NCBI GenBank assembly: GCA_944322815.1
Contig: CALUQB010000001.1
Span: 107,054-171,053 of the forward strand
From: an uncultured Bacteroidales bacterium
GTDB taxonomy: Bacteria > Bacteroidota > Bacteroidia > Bacteroidales > UBA932
Direction: 5' to 3'
DNA length: 64,000 bases
Positions 16,522-25,561 of this stretch are shown one piece after another. A program made the translations under genes and the position numbers. The notes under the pieces are model-generated. The model searched no databases and was not told where the DNA came from. It saw only the letters and a program-made list of their open reading frames with translations. The stretch's first letter is position 1; the number at the start of each line of letters is the position of its first letter.

Positions 16522-17667
16522 TCATTCCGCCACCTGCCGTCTTCTGACCGTTTCCGCGAAACGATTGATGAAATCAATGTAGCCACGTATTGCCCCTTCG
16601 ATTTCGGAGACCAGTATGTACTCGTCCTTCTTGTGCGACCTTCCGGATTCTCCGGGGCCCATCTTGACGGCGTCGCATCCTATTCTTATCCAGTCGGATG
16701 TGGTAGGGGAGGAGTATGTCTCTATGCCGGATTCCGCCAGGCATTCCTTCAGCGGGGAGTCTCCGAATGTGGCTGAAGACTTGTTTCTGAGATTCCTTGC
16801 AGTCAGCCTGCTCCTGCATACGGCCTGGAGCATTTCAAGTATCTCGCTGTTATCGTACATTTCCGTTGGCCTGATGTCCACCACGAAACGGCACCTGTCC
16901 GGTATGACATTGTGTGCCGTGCCTGCTTCTATCTGTGTGACGGAAAGCCTGACCTTGCCCGTTTCCGGGGAGATCCGGGTGAATTCGAAGTCCCTCAGCC
17001 GGTCTATGTCATCCAGTGCGATATAAAGGGCATTGACTCCCTCTCCGCGTGCGGCATGCCCGCTGACACCTTCCGCTTCCGCGTCAATTACGAGCAGTCC
17101 GCGCTCCGATGTGGCGGCTTTCATTCCGGTCGGTTCGCCGACAATGGCCCAGTCAGGTCTTCCAGCCTTCCCGAAGCCTGGAATCTCATTGTAGTGTTCC
17201 CATATCCAGGTCATCCCGTCAGGACCGGACCGTTCTTCTTCACTGCTCAGAACAAGCACAATGTTGAATGGAAGCTCTTCCTCCATGAAATGTCCGAATG
17301 CGGCGCACATTGACACCACTGACCCTCCATCGTCGTTGCTGCCGAGTCCGCATACGATTTCATTTTCCGCATGTCCGAGGACTTTTTCCGCGCAGGCATA
17401 ATCGGGGCGGTACGGGTCGAATGAATATTCGCTGTTGGGAGGGACCGTGTCCATGTGGGCACACAGCATCAGCGTCTTTTTCTCGGGGTCGAAGCCCTGC
17501 CCTGCTGCCACAATGTTGTTCTTTATCATGTGGTGCATGATGCCGCGGCTTTCAAGCACTTCGGATATGTAGCGGCAGACTTTCCCTTCATCAAAGGATA
17601 CTGACGGTATCGCCACCATCCCCTTCAGCATGCTGACGGCATCGCTTATGGTCTTTTCCATATCCAT
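16522..17667 (-). CDS. argE': M20-family deacylase of the arginine pathway (N-acylcitrulline/N-acylornithine deacylase)
   Basis: The 381-residue M20 metallopeptidase-fold enzyme has the zinc-ligand motifs LMLCAHMDTVPP, GLGSNDDGGS and SSEEERSGPDG. In Bacteroidetes with an argF' transcarbamylase, this position in the operon is occupied by the enzyme that removes the acyl group from N-acylcitrulline. Given Pro90 in the neighbouring transcarbamylase, succinylcitrulline is the likelier substrate; acetylcitrulline cannot be excluded. It starts 8 bp after the argB stop. Confidence 0.88.
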   Translation of the reverse strand: MDMEKTISDAVSMLKGMVAIPSVSFDEGKVCRYISEVLESRGIMHHMIKNNIVAAGQGFDPEKKTLMLCAHMDTVPPNSEYSFDPYRPDYACAEKVLGHAENEIVCGLGSNDDGGSVVSMCAAFGHFMEEELPFNIVLVLSSEEERSGPDGMTWIWEHYNEIPGFGKAGRPDWAIVGEPTGMKAATSERGLLVIDAEAEGVSGHAARGEGVNALYIALDDIDRLRDFEFTRISPETGKVRLSVTQIEAGTAHNVIPDRCRFVVDIRPTEMYDNSEILEMLQAVCRSRLTARNLRNKSSATFGDSPLKECLAESGIETYSSPTTSDWIRIGCDAVKMGPGESGRSHKKDEYILVSEIEGAIRGYIDFINRFAETVRRRQVAE

Positions 17668-17675
17668 TCCCGGTG

Positions 17676-18473
17676 TCAGCTGTGGCAGACTGTCTGCCTG
17701 TCGTTCAGTATGTTCCCGGAATTCTTGATGACCACTTCCGCCACACCGTCCTTTATGGCCTTGAATGCGTTTTCCAGTTTCGGAAGCATTCCGTCTGCCA
17801 CTGTCCCGTCTTCCTTCAGTTTCCGGAAGATGTCAGGGGTGATCTCAGGTATCAGGCTGCTGTCATCGTTCCTGTCGGCCAGCACCCCGTCTTTCTCGAA
17901 GCAGTATATAAGGCTGGTGACGGCCTTGGAAGCAAGGCTCACCGCTATGCTTGAAGCCACGGTGTCCGCATTGGTATTCAGCAATTCCCCGTCACGGCTG
18001 CATGTTATGGCGCAGAACACCGGTACAAGCCCCATGTCCAGCAGGCTTGTGATGAAGCCGCTGTCTATGTCTGACGGATCCAGGTCTCCCACGAAACCAT
18101 AGTCTACCGTCTCGCCGCTTGAGGCTAACCTGACAGGAGGCCTTTTCGTGGCTTTGATCACGGCTCCGTCCGCTCCGGACAGACCGATGGCATTGCATCC
18201 GTTTTTCTGCAGGAGGGCCACAATGCTCTTGTTGCACCAGCCTGCATAGACCATGGTCACTATGCGGAGCGTCGCGGCATCTGTCACCCTTCTGCCTTCT
18301 ATCATTACGGGAGACTGTCCGAGTTCTTTCTGCATGGCGCTTGCTATTGCCCCGCCGCCATGTATCAGGACCTTGCGTCCCGGGATGACTGAGAACTCCT
18401 CTGCGAATTTTTCAAGGCGCGCACGGTCATCCACGACGTTGCCGCCGATTTTGAATACCTTTATCTTTTCCAT
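17676..18473 (-). CDS. argB: Acetylglutamate kinase (N-acylglutamate kinase)
   Basis: The 265-residue amino acid kinase starts at 18473 (MEKIKVFKIGGNVVDD); an ATG at 18494 adds seven residues without family support. It shows KIGGN, VLIHGGGAIASAMQ and the Asn/Asp-rich nucleotide site LLNTNADTVASS. It phosphorylates the gamma carboxylate of N-acylglutamate, the second arginine step. Here the acyl group may be succinyl. It lies 38 bp downstream of argF'. Confidence 0.95.
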   Translation of the reverse strand: MEKIKVFKIGGNVVDDRARLEKFAEEFSVIPGRKVLIHGGGAIASAMQKELGQSPVMIEGRRVTDAATLRIVTMVYAGWCNKSIVALLQKNGCNAIGLSGADGAVIKATKRPPVRLASSGETVDYGFVGDLDPSDIDSGFITSLLDMGLVPVFCAITCSRDGELLNTNADTVASSIAVSLASKAVTSLIYCFEKDGVLADRNDDSSLIPEITPDIFRKLKEDGTVADGMLPKLENAFKAIKDGVAEVVIKNSGNILNDRQTVCHS

Positions 18474-18511
18474 TCCAGAATTTCCTTTACTCACTGATGC
18501 CGGCCACTGCG

Positions 18512-19465
18512 TTACAGTGACAGGAGTATCTCCTTAATGACGGTCTGGGCGGACACGACCCTGTTCGCAGCCTCCGGTATGACTATGGATTGAGGACTCT
18601 CTATGACCTCGTCAGTCACTATCATGTTCCTTCTGACAGGCAGGCAATGCATGAAATATGCGTTGTCAGTCAAGGCCATCTTCCGGCTGTCCACCGTCCA
18701 GTTCCTGTCCATGTTCAGGACTTTTCCGTAGTTTTCACCGCTGTAGGCAGCCCAGTTCTTCGCATAAATGAAATCCGCACCCTCGAAAGCCTTGTCCTGG
18801 TCGTATTCTATACGGGCATTGCCGGTAAATGCCGGATCCAGTTCATACCCGTGCGGATGAGTGATCACGAAGTCGCAGTCCATCAGGTTCATGCCTTCGG
18901 CAAATGAGTTCGGTACCGCCTGCGGCAATGCCTTCGGATGCGGCGCCCATGTCATGACGATCTTCGGCCTGTCCTTCTTCCTGTATTCCTCGATGGTGAT
19001 CATGTCGGCAAATGTCTGCAGCGGATGTCTTGTGGCTGCCTCCATGCTGAATACCGGTCTTCCAGAATACTGGATGAATTCGTTCAGTATCTTTTCGTTG
19101 TAGTCATCTTCCTTGTTTTCGAACCTGGCAAAGGACCTCACTCCGATGATGTCGCAGTAGCATCCCATCACCGGTATGGCTTCCAGAAGATGTTCGGGCT
19201 TGTCCCCGTCCATGATGACGCCTCTTTCGGTTTCCAGTTTCCATGCTCCCTGGTTCACATCGAGCACGATCACGTTCATGCCCAGGTTCATGGCGGCTTT
19301 CTGTGTGCTCAGTCTGGTCCTGAGGCTGGAGTTGAAGAAAAGCATGAGCAGGGTCTTGTTCCTGCCGAGTTCCTGGTCTGCAAACGGGTTCTCCTTGACA
19401 TACCTTGCCTTGGCGAAAGCCTCTTTCAGGTCGCCGAGCTGTTTTACTGAAGTGAAATGTCTCAT
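18512..19465 (-). CDS. argF': N-succinylornithine (or N-acetylornithine) carbamoyltransferase
   Basis: This 317-residue transcarbamylase has the carbamoyl phosphate motif SSLRTR (46-51), RHPLQ and HCLPVRRN. It belongs to the Bacteroidetes/Xanthomonas group that acts on N-acylated ornithine. Residue 90 is Pro, in MDGDKPEHLLEA. Structural work on the Bacteroides fragilis enzyme tied Pro90 to succinyl specificity, while a Glu at the equivalent place gives acetyl specificity. I therefore favour N-succinylornithine as substrate. It is the first gene of the downstream arginine block. Confidence 0.93.
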   Translation of the reverse strand: MRHFTSVKQLGDLKEAFAKARYVKENPFADQELGRNKTLLMLFFNSSLRTRLSTQKAAMNLGMNVIVLDVNQGAWKLETERGVIMDGDKPEHLLEAIPVMGCYCDIIGVRSFARFENKEDDYNEKILNEFIQYSGRPVFSMEAATRHPLQTFADMITIEEYRKKDRPKIVMTWAPHPKALPQAVPNSFAEGMNLMDCDFVITHPHGYELDPAFTGNARIEYDQDKAFEGADFIYAKNWAAYSGENYGKVLNMDRNWTVDSRKMALTDNAYFMHCLPVRRNMIVTDEVIESPQSIVIPEAANRVVSAQTVIKEILLSL

Positions 19466-19581
19466 AATGGTACGATATTATTGCCGGACACTTCCGGCAC
19501 CAGTCAAAGATACAAACTTATATAAAATATTGCGGATTCCTGAACAACTCGCGTTTTTTCCTTGAAAATATGATTGTTTTG

Positions 19582-22431
19582 CTAAAGATTATTCCTTTTT
19601 TCCATCATTTCCATCCTGGACTGTTTCAGGAAACTCCATTTGCCGAAATTGTAGGACAGGCCTATGAGAATACAGCGGCCGGGATTGTTCCGGTAAGTGT
19701 CCTCCACATATTCGGCTGATGCGATGTGCGAGAATGATTTCGCGCTGCCAAGGATGTCGTATGCTGACAGACTTATGGTGAATGCCCCTATATCCTTCGC
19801 TATTTGCAGGTTCAGAAGCCAGTCAGGACTGTTGTAACCGTAGCTGAAGCCGCTGTAGCCGTTGAAGTCGAAGCGGCCCTCTACTTCCCAGCCGCTTCTG
19901 TTCCGCCACAAGGCTTCCGCGTATGCATTATATCGCCAGTTGTCCACCTTCGAGTCCGGATAGGCGGAATATCCTGCCCTCGTATTGTTCACTGATGCAC
20001 CGCCTCTCAGCGACCATTGCTTCAGCTCATATTTCAGACCCGCATTTACCGACCAGTTCAGATTCGTAGTCCGGTTTTCGATGAATCCGCTCCTGCCGCT
20101 GTAGAATTCGCTGCCGTCAGCGTCTCCGTAGAGCCACGACATCATTTCCGCATAGTCGAATTCCTCCATATCCATACCGTCAAGAGTGCCTTCGGCAATA
20201 TACATGCTCCCGGTGCTGAAAAAAGCTTTCGGCGTGACAGTCAGATTCAGTCGTTTCTTTTTGTCGAGAGGTTGGATGTAGGTAATATTCAGGCTTGCAT
20301 TATAACGCGGGCGTCTGGAATTGACAGGAATGGAATACCTGACAGCCGAAGCGTCATACCAGCTGGCGCAGGTGATTTCGTTTACGTCTACTGAGCCTGC
20401 GAGCCTCATGCTTACATAATTCTTGCCCGACCGGATTCTGCCTTGACTCACATAAAGATTGAGATCCTGGTGATAGCCGGTTTTCAGGTAGATGTTCCCA
20501 GTAGAGATGTCTACCGGATTCGAGACATCGAGCATGGTACTGATGGCATCACCCTGTGGCGGTGCAACGCTTCTGCCACTTGTACGAAAACCGCAGTCCC
20601 AAGTTTTATCTAAGAAACTCACGTTAAGATCAGGCCCGGCACTGACCTGCCATAGGGAATTGCTGTTGTTCTCAGTACCGAATGCCCTTGAGTGATGCTC
20701 GGTATTGTCTTCATACACCCCTAAGCCGAATCCTGCAATGAAACGTTTCCGCTCTCCAAGCTCAATACCGTACGAAGCCTTGACCGTCTGTTTCAGACTG
20801 ATGCTCCTGTCTGTGGAATATCTTGAATACCAGTCGTTACGGCTGAAGTCTGCAGCGTTTTCTGCATTCCTGTTTTCTTCTGATGTGCTGAAATCCGCCG
20901 ACAGTTCGGACGATATCCGCCAGTTCTCGGATATTTTTCCTGAATAGTCGGCATATCCGCTCAGTTGTATCGCATCTGACTTGTCGTCATAGAGAAGGCT
21001 CCTGCTGTCTGAGGATGACATGTAACGGGTGACAGATGATTCCTCGCTGTTACCGCGTGTGCCATCGTATCCGATGTTTCCTTCGAATGAAATGTGATGC
21101 TTCCGTGCCTTGTCCAGATAATATTTTCCTCTCACATTCACTTTTGCGTTGAAGTCATCGGAATTCCCGGCAGTATATGACTTACTGCCGTTAAGTTCTT
21201 CGCCAGCAGTATCCGTCATCGAAGAATTGCTTTCATTGGAAGTTTTCTTCCGGTTGTATTGAAAAGTGCCGTTTATGGAGATACCCTCTGTCAGAAATGA
21301 GGAGAACATTTGTGGCTTTACCATGAAATCAGCTTTCGCAGAATGACCTATATCGTTGTTCGTCTGGCTGCGGCTTGTCTCCAACCGCTCGCCTGAACTC
21401 AGGAATGACGTGCGATGGGATTCCGAACGGCTGTTGTCCCTGCGGAAATCGTATGATACAGCCGCATCAGTGTCCATCCCGGGAATCCTCGAAGTATTGT
21501 AGTTCACTCCGGCGGATGCTATGTCCGACAGGCCGGATGCGCCACGCGACAGCTGGTTTGCATTGACGTTGTTGCCGCCTCCTAAAAGGGTGAAATTGTC
21601 ATCGTCGCCATAGAACTGGGCATACAGTTTTGCGTTGTACAGCCCCATCGTACCGTCTCCGAACCTGTCTGATGCCTTGTCCTTGACAGAAACCCCACCC
21701 TCCGCAGATACCTTGCCGAACCAGGCTTCCTTATATTCTTCCTTCAGTCGCACATCCATCTCCTTCTCCTTCCGGGACATCCCGAATCTTCCATGATTCT
21801 CCTTGTCGATCACCCTTATCTGGTTCACGATGACTGCCGGCAGATTCTCCAGGGCTTTGGCCTGGTCATCGAAAAAGAATGTCTTTCCCTCCACGGTTAT
21901 CCGCTTCACCGGTTCTCCGTTTACCCGGACTCTTCCCCTGTCCACCTCTATGCCGGGCATTTTCTTCAGCAGGTCGCCAAGGTTCGCATTGCTCGCCGTG
22001 CGGAATGATGTGGCGTTGTATATCAGCGTGTCGCCTTTCACGGTCACCAAATCGCCCATCTCGGTGATGCTGGCACCTTCCAGTTCCTCGACATTCTCTT
22101 CAAGTTTTACGGGAATGGTCCTGAATATCAGCGGTTCGAATGTGAATTCTTCTGCATACGGTTTGAAACCGAGCAGCTGCACGTTGACGGTATATTTGCC
22201 TGCCGGAAAGCCTTTCAGCGATGCGATTCCCCTTTTGTCCGTAAAAGTGAATGCCGTTACGAGGGTGTCCCCGTCCGGGACAATATACACTGTCGCCATC
22301 TGCACCGGTTCTCCGTTCCCTGCTTCCGTGACTGTTACATTCACTGCTGACATCTCTTTGAGATCGGTTTCCTGACCGGAAACAATGGCGCTGCCAAGAC
22401 AAAGAAAAAATACAATGGCAGGTTTTTTCAT
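19582..22431 (-). CDS. TonB-dependent receptor-like outer membrane beta-barrel protein
   Basis: The 949-residue protein starts at 22431 (MKKPAIVFFLCLGSAIVSG). A carboxypeptidase-like regulatory domain follows (VNVTVTEAGNGEPVQMATVY, about 25-110), then a plug-like domain with KGDTLIYNATSFRTASNANL, LLKKMPGIEVD and VNGEPVKRITVEGKTFF, and a long C-terminal barrel. It lacks the SusC signature and has no SusD partner. It faces a thioredoxin-domain lipoprotein across a 121-bp divergent promoter region, mirroring a second such pair at 26519-29843. The transported substrate is unknown. Confidence 0.88.
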   Translation of the reverse strand: MKKPAIVFFLCLGSAIVSGQETDLKEMSAVNVTVTEAGNGEPVQMATVYIVPDGDTLVTAFTFTDKRGIASLKGFPAGKYTVNVQLLGFKPYAEEFTFEPLIFRTIPVKLEENVEELEGASITEMGDLVTVKGDTLIYNATSFRTASNANLGDLLKKMPGIEVDRGRVRVNGEPVKRITVEGKTFFFDDQAKALENLPAVIVNQIRVIDKENHGRFGMSRKEKEMDVRLKEEYKEAWFGKVSAEGGVSVKDKASDRFGDGTMGLYNAKLYAQFYGDDDNFTLLGGGNNVNANQLSRGASGLSDIASAGVNYNTSRIPGMDTDAAVSYDFRRDNSRSESHRTSFLSSGERLETSRSQTNNDIGHSAKADFMVKPQMFSSFLTEGISINGTFQYNRKKTSNESNSSMTDTAGEELNGSKSYTAGNSDDFNAKVNVRGKYYLDKARKHHISFEGNIGYDGTRGNSEESSVTRYMSSSDSRSLLYDDKSDAIQLSGYADYSGKISENWRISSELSADFSTSEENRNAENAADFSRNDWYSRYSTDRSISLKQTVKASYGIELGERKRFIAGFGLGVYEDNTEHHSRAFGTENNSNSLWQVSAGPDLNVSFLDKTWDCGFRTSGRSVAPPQGDAISTMLDVSNPVDISTGNIYLKTGYHQDLNLYVSQGRIRSGKNYVSMRLAGSVDVNEITCASWYDASAVRYSIPVNSRRPRYNASLNITYIQPLDKKKRLNLTVTPKAFFSTGSMYIAEGTLDGMDMEEFDYAEMMSWLYGDADGSEFYSGRSGFIENRTTNLNWSVNAGLKYELKQWSLRGGASVNNTRAGYSAYPDSKVDNWRYNAYAEALWRNRSGWEVEGRFDFNGYSGFSYGYNSPDWLLNLQIAKDIGAFTISLSAYDILGSAKSFSHIASAEYVEDTYRNNPGRCILIGLSYNFGKWSFLKQSRMEMMEKRNNL

Positions 22432-22492
22432 ACGTAATTGTCTTAATTTACTAATTAAATAAAAATTCATTGGAAAATCAAAATTTGTTTGA

Positions 22493-22524
22493 TTTGGAAT
22501 TATGGATTGAATTCAATATTTTTG
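22493..22524 (+). promoter_or_regulatory. Bacteroidetes-type promoter for the thioredoxin-domain lipoprotein
   Basis: A TTTG box (22493-22496) is followed after 20 nt by TATTTTTG (22517-22524), matching the TTTG / TAnnTTTG consensus. The predicted start site is about 20 nt before the ATG at 22553. Confidence 0.65.
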
Positions 22525-22552
22525 ATCATGGATATCAAAACCATCTGACAAT

Positions 22553-24142
22553 ATGAAAAAAGGCATTGCTTTCGTCATTGCGGCGGCAGCCGTCATGGCA
22601 TGTGTACAAAATAACGGAACTGTCAGCATCACTCCTGAAAACAGTCTGGAATGGATGTCAGTCTATGAGATAGCGGTAGAAGACACTGCGACAGTGATCA
22701 AGGGAAACCTTTACGGCCGGGAAGGAGACAAGATAACCATACCTTCCGAAGTCTGGCTGAAAGGCTCGGCATCGGGGAAAAGATACGACCTTCTGCACGG
22801 ACAGGAAGATGCAAGTCCTAGGACAGCTGTCATGCCTGCTGACATGACCATGCCGTTTACCATGGTATTCGAAGCCCTCGATGACAATGAAATGTCGGTA
22901 GATCTCGTATGCGGAAACGAACGGATCAGAAAAATACCGGTCAAGGAAGCCAGGACGGAATATACTACTGTCATTACCGGAACGCTCATCGGCAGGCCGA
23001 ATACGTCAAGGCTTATTCTCGCCCCTGCCAACAGCGATTTCAGGGTAAATCCGTATATTTCAATTCCGGTAACTGACGGAAAATTTTCGTATGAACTGAA
23101 AACGGATGTCGTGGCGGCTTACGAACTCTTTTGCTGGGATGACTTCCTGCAAGGCGGATGGATAAATTCGATTATATTTTCAGACGGAGGAAACATCGAC
23201 CTTGAGATATACTCCTACGAAGCCCACAAACGTCCGGAAATCAACCGTTGCACATCCCGAATGACTGAAGAGTACAGGAAATATACTGAAAATGAGACTT
23301 CGATGATGCATGCAGACGAAATGAATGCATGGGCGGACAGCCTGTTTGAAAACGGCGTTTATTTTACAGAAGAATTCGAACATCTTTCAGACAGCGCCTG
23401 TAATGCAGGTTATCCTCAGAACCTTGTCAACGAACTGGAAGCAATGCAGGCTTCGAAGGAAGCATATACGGATGAAGCCAGGGAATATCTGGCTGTATTC
23501 GACAGTCTTATGACAGACAGGAAGCAGCGCACTTTGGATTACATCAGGGAAAATCCGGGAATCGTAGGTTATTACCTTCTGTTCGACCAGTATTACTGGG
23601 AGACCGATACAGGTGTCAGGGAAAAATACAAAGATCTCTTCGAGACGACTTTTGCCGTGATGTATCCGGAACATCCGTTTACCGGGCAGATGATAAACAT
23701 GATAGCCTCCGAAAGTATCAGGCCGGGAGGCAAATTCATCGATTTCACGGCTCCTGACCTGAACGGCACCGTACATAAGTTGTCGGAAGAAATAGCCGGG
23801 AAAATAGCCGTGATCGACCTGTGGGCATCATGGTGCGGACCTTGCCGGAGACACAGCATGGCTCTCATACCGGTTTATGAAAAATACAAGGACAAAGGAT
23901 TCACTGTAGTAGGGGTAGCCAGAGAAAACCAGAACACCGATGCCATGAAAGCTGCGATTTCAAAAGACGGATATCCATGGCTGAATCTGGTGGAACTCGG
24001 TGATGCGGGAAAAATATGGCAGAAATACGGAGCAGGCAACGGAGGCGGAATGATCGTTCTCGTAGACAGGAACGGAACCATTGTCTCCGTAAATCCTTCA
24101 CCGGAAGAAATAATGGAATATGTTTTGGATAATGCCGGATAA
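22553..24142 (+). CDS. TlpA-like thioredoxin-domain lipoprotein (DUF4369-type N-terminus)
   Basis: This 529-residue lipoprotein (MKKGIAFVIAAAAVMACVQN) has a beta-rich N-terminal part of the DUF4369 type (GTLIGRPNTSRLILAPA), a helical middle, and a C-terminal thioredoxin/redoxin domain from about 390. It has GGKFIDFTAPDLNG, the active site WASWCGPCRR (Cys about 428 and 431) and YPWLNLVELGD. Such proteins are periplasmic disulfide reductases in Bacteroidetes. It is divergent from the TonB receptor at 19582-22431, so the two probably act together, for example in handling a disulfide-containing cargo. The partnership is inferred from position. Confidence 0.88.
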   Translation: MKKGIAFVIAAAAVMACVQNNGTVSITPENSLEWMSVYEIAVEDTATVIKGNLYGREGDKITIPSEVWLKGSASGKRYDLLHGQEDASPRTAVMPADMTMPFTMVFEALDDNEMSVDLVCGNERIRKIPVKEARTEYTTVITGTLIGRPNTSRLILAPANSDFRVNPYISIPVTDGKFSYELKTDVVAAYELFCWDDFLQGGWINSIIFSDGGNIDLEIYSYEAHKRPEINRCTSRMTEEYRKYTENETSMMHADEMNAWADSLFENGVYFTEEFEHLSDSACNAGYPQNLVNELEAMQASKEAYTDEAREYLAVFDSLMTDRKQRTLDYIRENPGIVGYYLLFDQYYWETDTGVREKYKDLFETTFAVMYPEHPFTGQMINMIASESIRPGGKFIDFTAPDLNGTVHKLSEEIAGKIAVIDLWASWCGPCRRHSMALIPVYEKYKDKGFTVVGVARENQNTDAMKAAISKDGYPWLNLVELGDAGKIWQKYGAGNGGGMIVLVDRNGTIVSVNPSPEEIMEYVLDNAG

Positions 24143-24154
24143 GACCTAACTTTG
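24124..24154 (+). promoter_or_regulatory. Promoter for the GltD-like gene
   Basis: TTTG (24124-24127), 19 nt, then TAACTTTG (24147-24154) fits the Bacteroidetes consensus well. It overlaps the last codons of the preceding gene and lies 25 bp before the ATG at 24180. Confidence 0.65.
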
Positions 24155-24179
24155 CACCGTAATCTTTAACGGTACCGAT

Positions 24180-25520
24180 ATGGAAAAAGAACTGGAACAG
24201 AAAGACTTGTTTCATGAAGTCGAAGGATTTTCCATCCTTGAGGCCATCAATGAGGCCAAGCGCTGTCTGCGTTGCAAGGTCCCTCAGTGTGCGAAAGGCT
24301 GTCCTATCAGCCATGACATTCCGGACTGGATACATGAGATTTCGAAGGGCAATTTCGGCAACGCCATGAAAATCATAAACGACAAGAGCAATCTGCCGGC
24401 TGTCTGCGGCCGTGTCTGTCCTCATGAGAAGCAGTGCGAGGGGCACTGCGTCCTGGCGAAGAAAGGTGAAGGCATAAAGGTCGGCAAACTCGAACGCTTC
24501 ATCGCGGATTTCGATGGCGAGATGAGACTCATCAAGGAGAACCTCCAGCCGAAGACTAGAGGCCGTGTGGCGGTGATAGGGTCTGGCCCTGCCGGGCTGA
24601 CCATAGCAGGAGATTTGGCCCGCATGGGTTTCAATGTCGAAGTATTCGAAATGGAACCGGAACCTGGCGGAGTCCTGATGTTCGGCATTCCGGAGTACCG
24701 TCTGCCGAAGGATGTGGTCAGACGCGAAATCAGGAAGATAGAGGAACTCGGCGTGGCTTTCCATTGCAATACAACGGTAGGTCCGGACCTGAACATAGAC
24801 CAGCTTTTTGCTCAGGGCTTCGATGCCATATTCATGGGAACAGGGACTGTCAAGCCGCGCAAGCTTGATATCCCGGGGCGTAACCTGAAAGGTGTCCGCC
24901 AGGCCATATATTTCCTTCGCAAGGTAAGTCTCTACAATGAAGGCAGCATCGCCAGGGAGGACGTTCCCGTGCATGACGGTGACAGGGTATTCGTCATCGG
25001 ATGCGGAAACGTGGCCATGGATGCGGCGCGTACCGCCATCCGGATGGGCGCCAAGGATGTGGAGATAGTCTTCTACAAGACGAAAGAGGAGATGACAGCC
25101 CTGCAGTCTGAGTACGAAGGTGCCGTGGCTGAGGGTGTCAAGTTCAACTGGGAGTCGAATATTGTGGAGATTCTGGACTATAACGGAGTTCTCAGCGGAG
25201 TGGTCATAGAGTGCAACGGTGAAAAACGTATAGAAAAGGCAGACAAGGTGCTGATGGCTGTCGGCTCCGTGCCTGCCAGCAGGATAGTATCCACTACCAA
25301 AGGCATTGATGTCAATGAGCACGGCTATGTCCTCACCCGTGAGAATCCGTACGGAATGACTTCGCGCAAAGGGGTTTTCGCCGGCGGTGACGTGGTGAAC
25401 CAGCCGTCCACAGTGGTGCTGGCCATGCATGATGCCAAACTTGTGGCGGAAGGTATAGCTAAATACGTGGATGCCGTCAGACTGCTGCAGTCGATAGATT
25501 CGTCTTCCGCTGCCGTATAA
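24180..25520 (+). CDS. gltD: Glutamate synthase small-subunit-like NAD(P)H oxidoreductase
   Basis: The 446-residue protein has an N-terminal Fe-S domain with two Cys clusters (CLRCKVPQCAKGC and CGRVCPHEKQCEGHC), an FAD-binding GSGPAGL motif, the GGVLMFGIPEYRLPK segment, an NAD(P)-binding GCGNVAMD motif and a C-terminal GVFAGGDVV FAD site. This is the GltD/NfnB architecture. No large glutamate synthase subunit is adjacent, so it may supply electrons to a distant GltB or to another partner. A related protein is encoded at 61994-63379 with its own small subunit. The gene sits alone with its own promoter. Confidence 0.85.
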   Translation: MEKELEQKDLFHEVEGFSILEAINEAKRCLRCKVPQCAKGCPISHDIPDWIHEISKGNFGNAMKIINDKSNLPAVCGRVCPHEKQCEGHCVLAKKGEGIKVGKLERFIADFDGEMRLIKENLQPKTRGRVAVIGSGPAGLTIAGDLARMGFNVEVFEMEPEPGGVLMFGIPEYRLPKDVVRREIRKIEELGVAFHCNTTVGPDLNIDQLFAQGFDAIFMGTGTVKPRKLDIPGRNLKGVRQAIYFLRKVSLYNEGSIAREDVPVHDGDRVFVIGCGNVAMDAARTAIRMGAKDVEIVFYKTKEEMTALQSEYEGAVAEGVKFNWESNIVEILDYNGVLSGVVIECNGEKRIEKADKVLMAVGSVPASRIVSTTKGIDVNEHGYVLTRENPYGMTSRKGVFAGGDVVNQPSTVVLAMHDAKLVAEGIAKYVDAVRLLQSIDSSSAAV

Positions 25521-25532
25521 CAGGAAATTTTC

Positions 25533-25540
25533 TATCTTTG
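25533..25540 (+). promoter_or_regulatory. -7 box upstream of the EamA transporter
   Basis: TATCTTTG matches TAnnTTTG and lies 22 bp before the ATG at 25562. No clear TTTG box was found upstream. Confidence 0.5.
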
Positions 25541-25561
25541 CCGGCTCAAAAATTTCCGGTT

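Noticed and set aside
23901-25430. 509-residue minus-strand ORF
   Set aside because: Antisense shadow of the GltD-like gene and the preceding TlpA-like gene.
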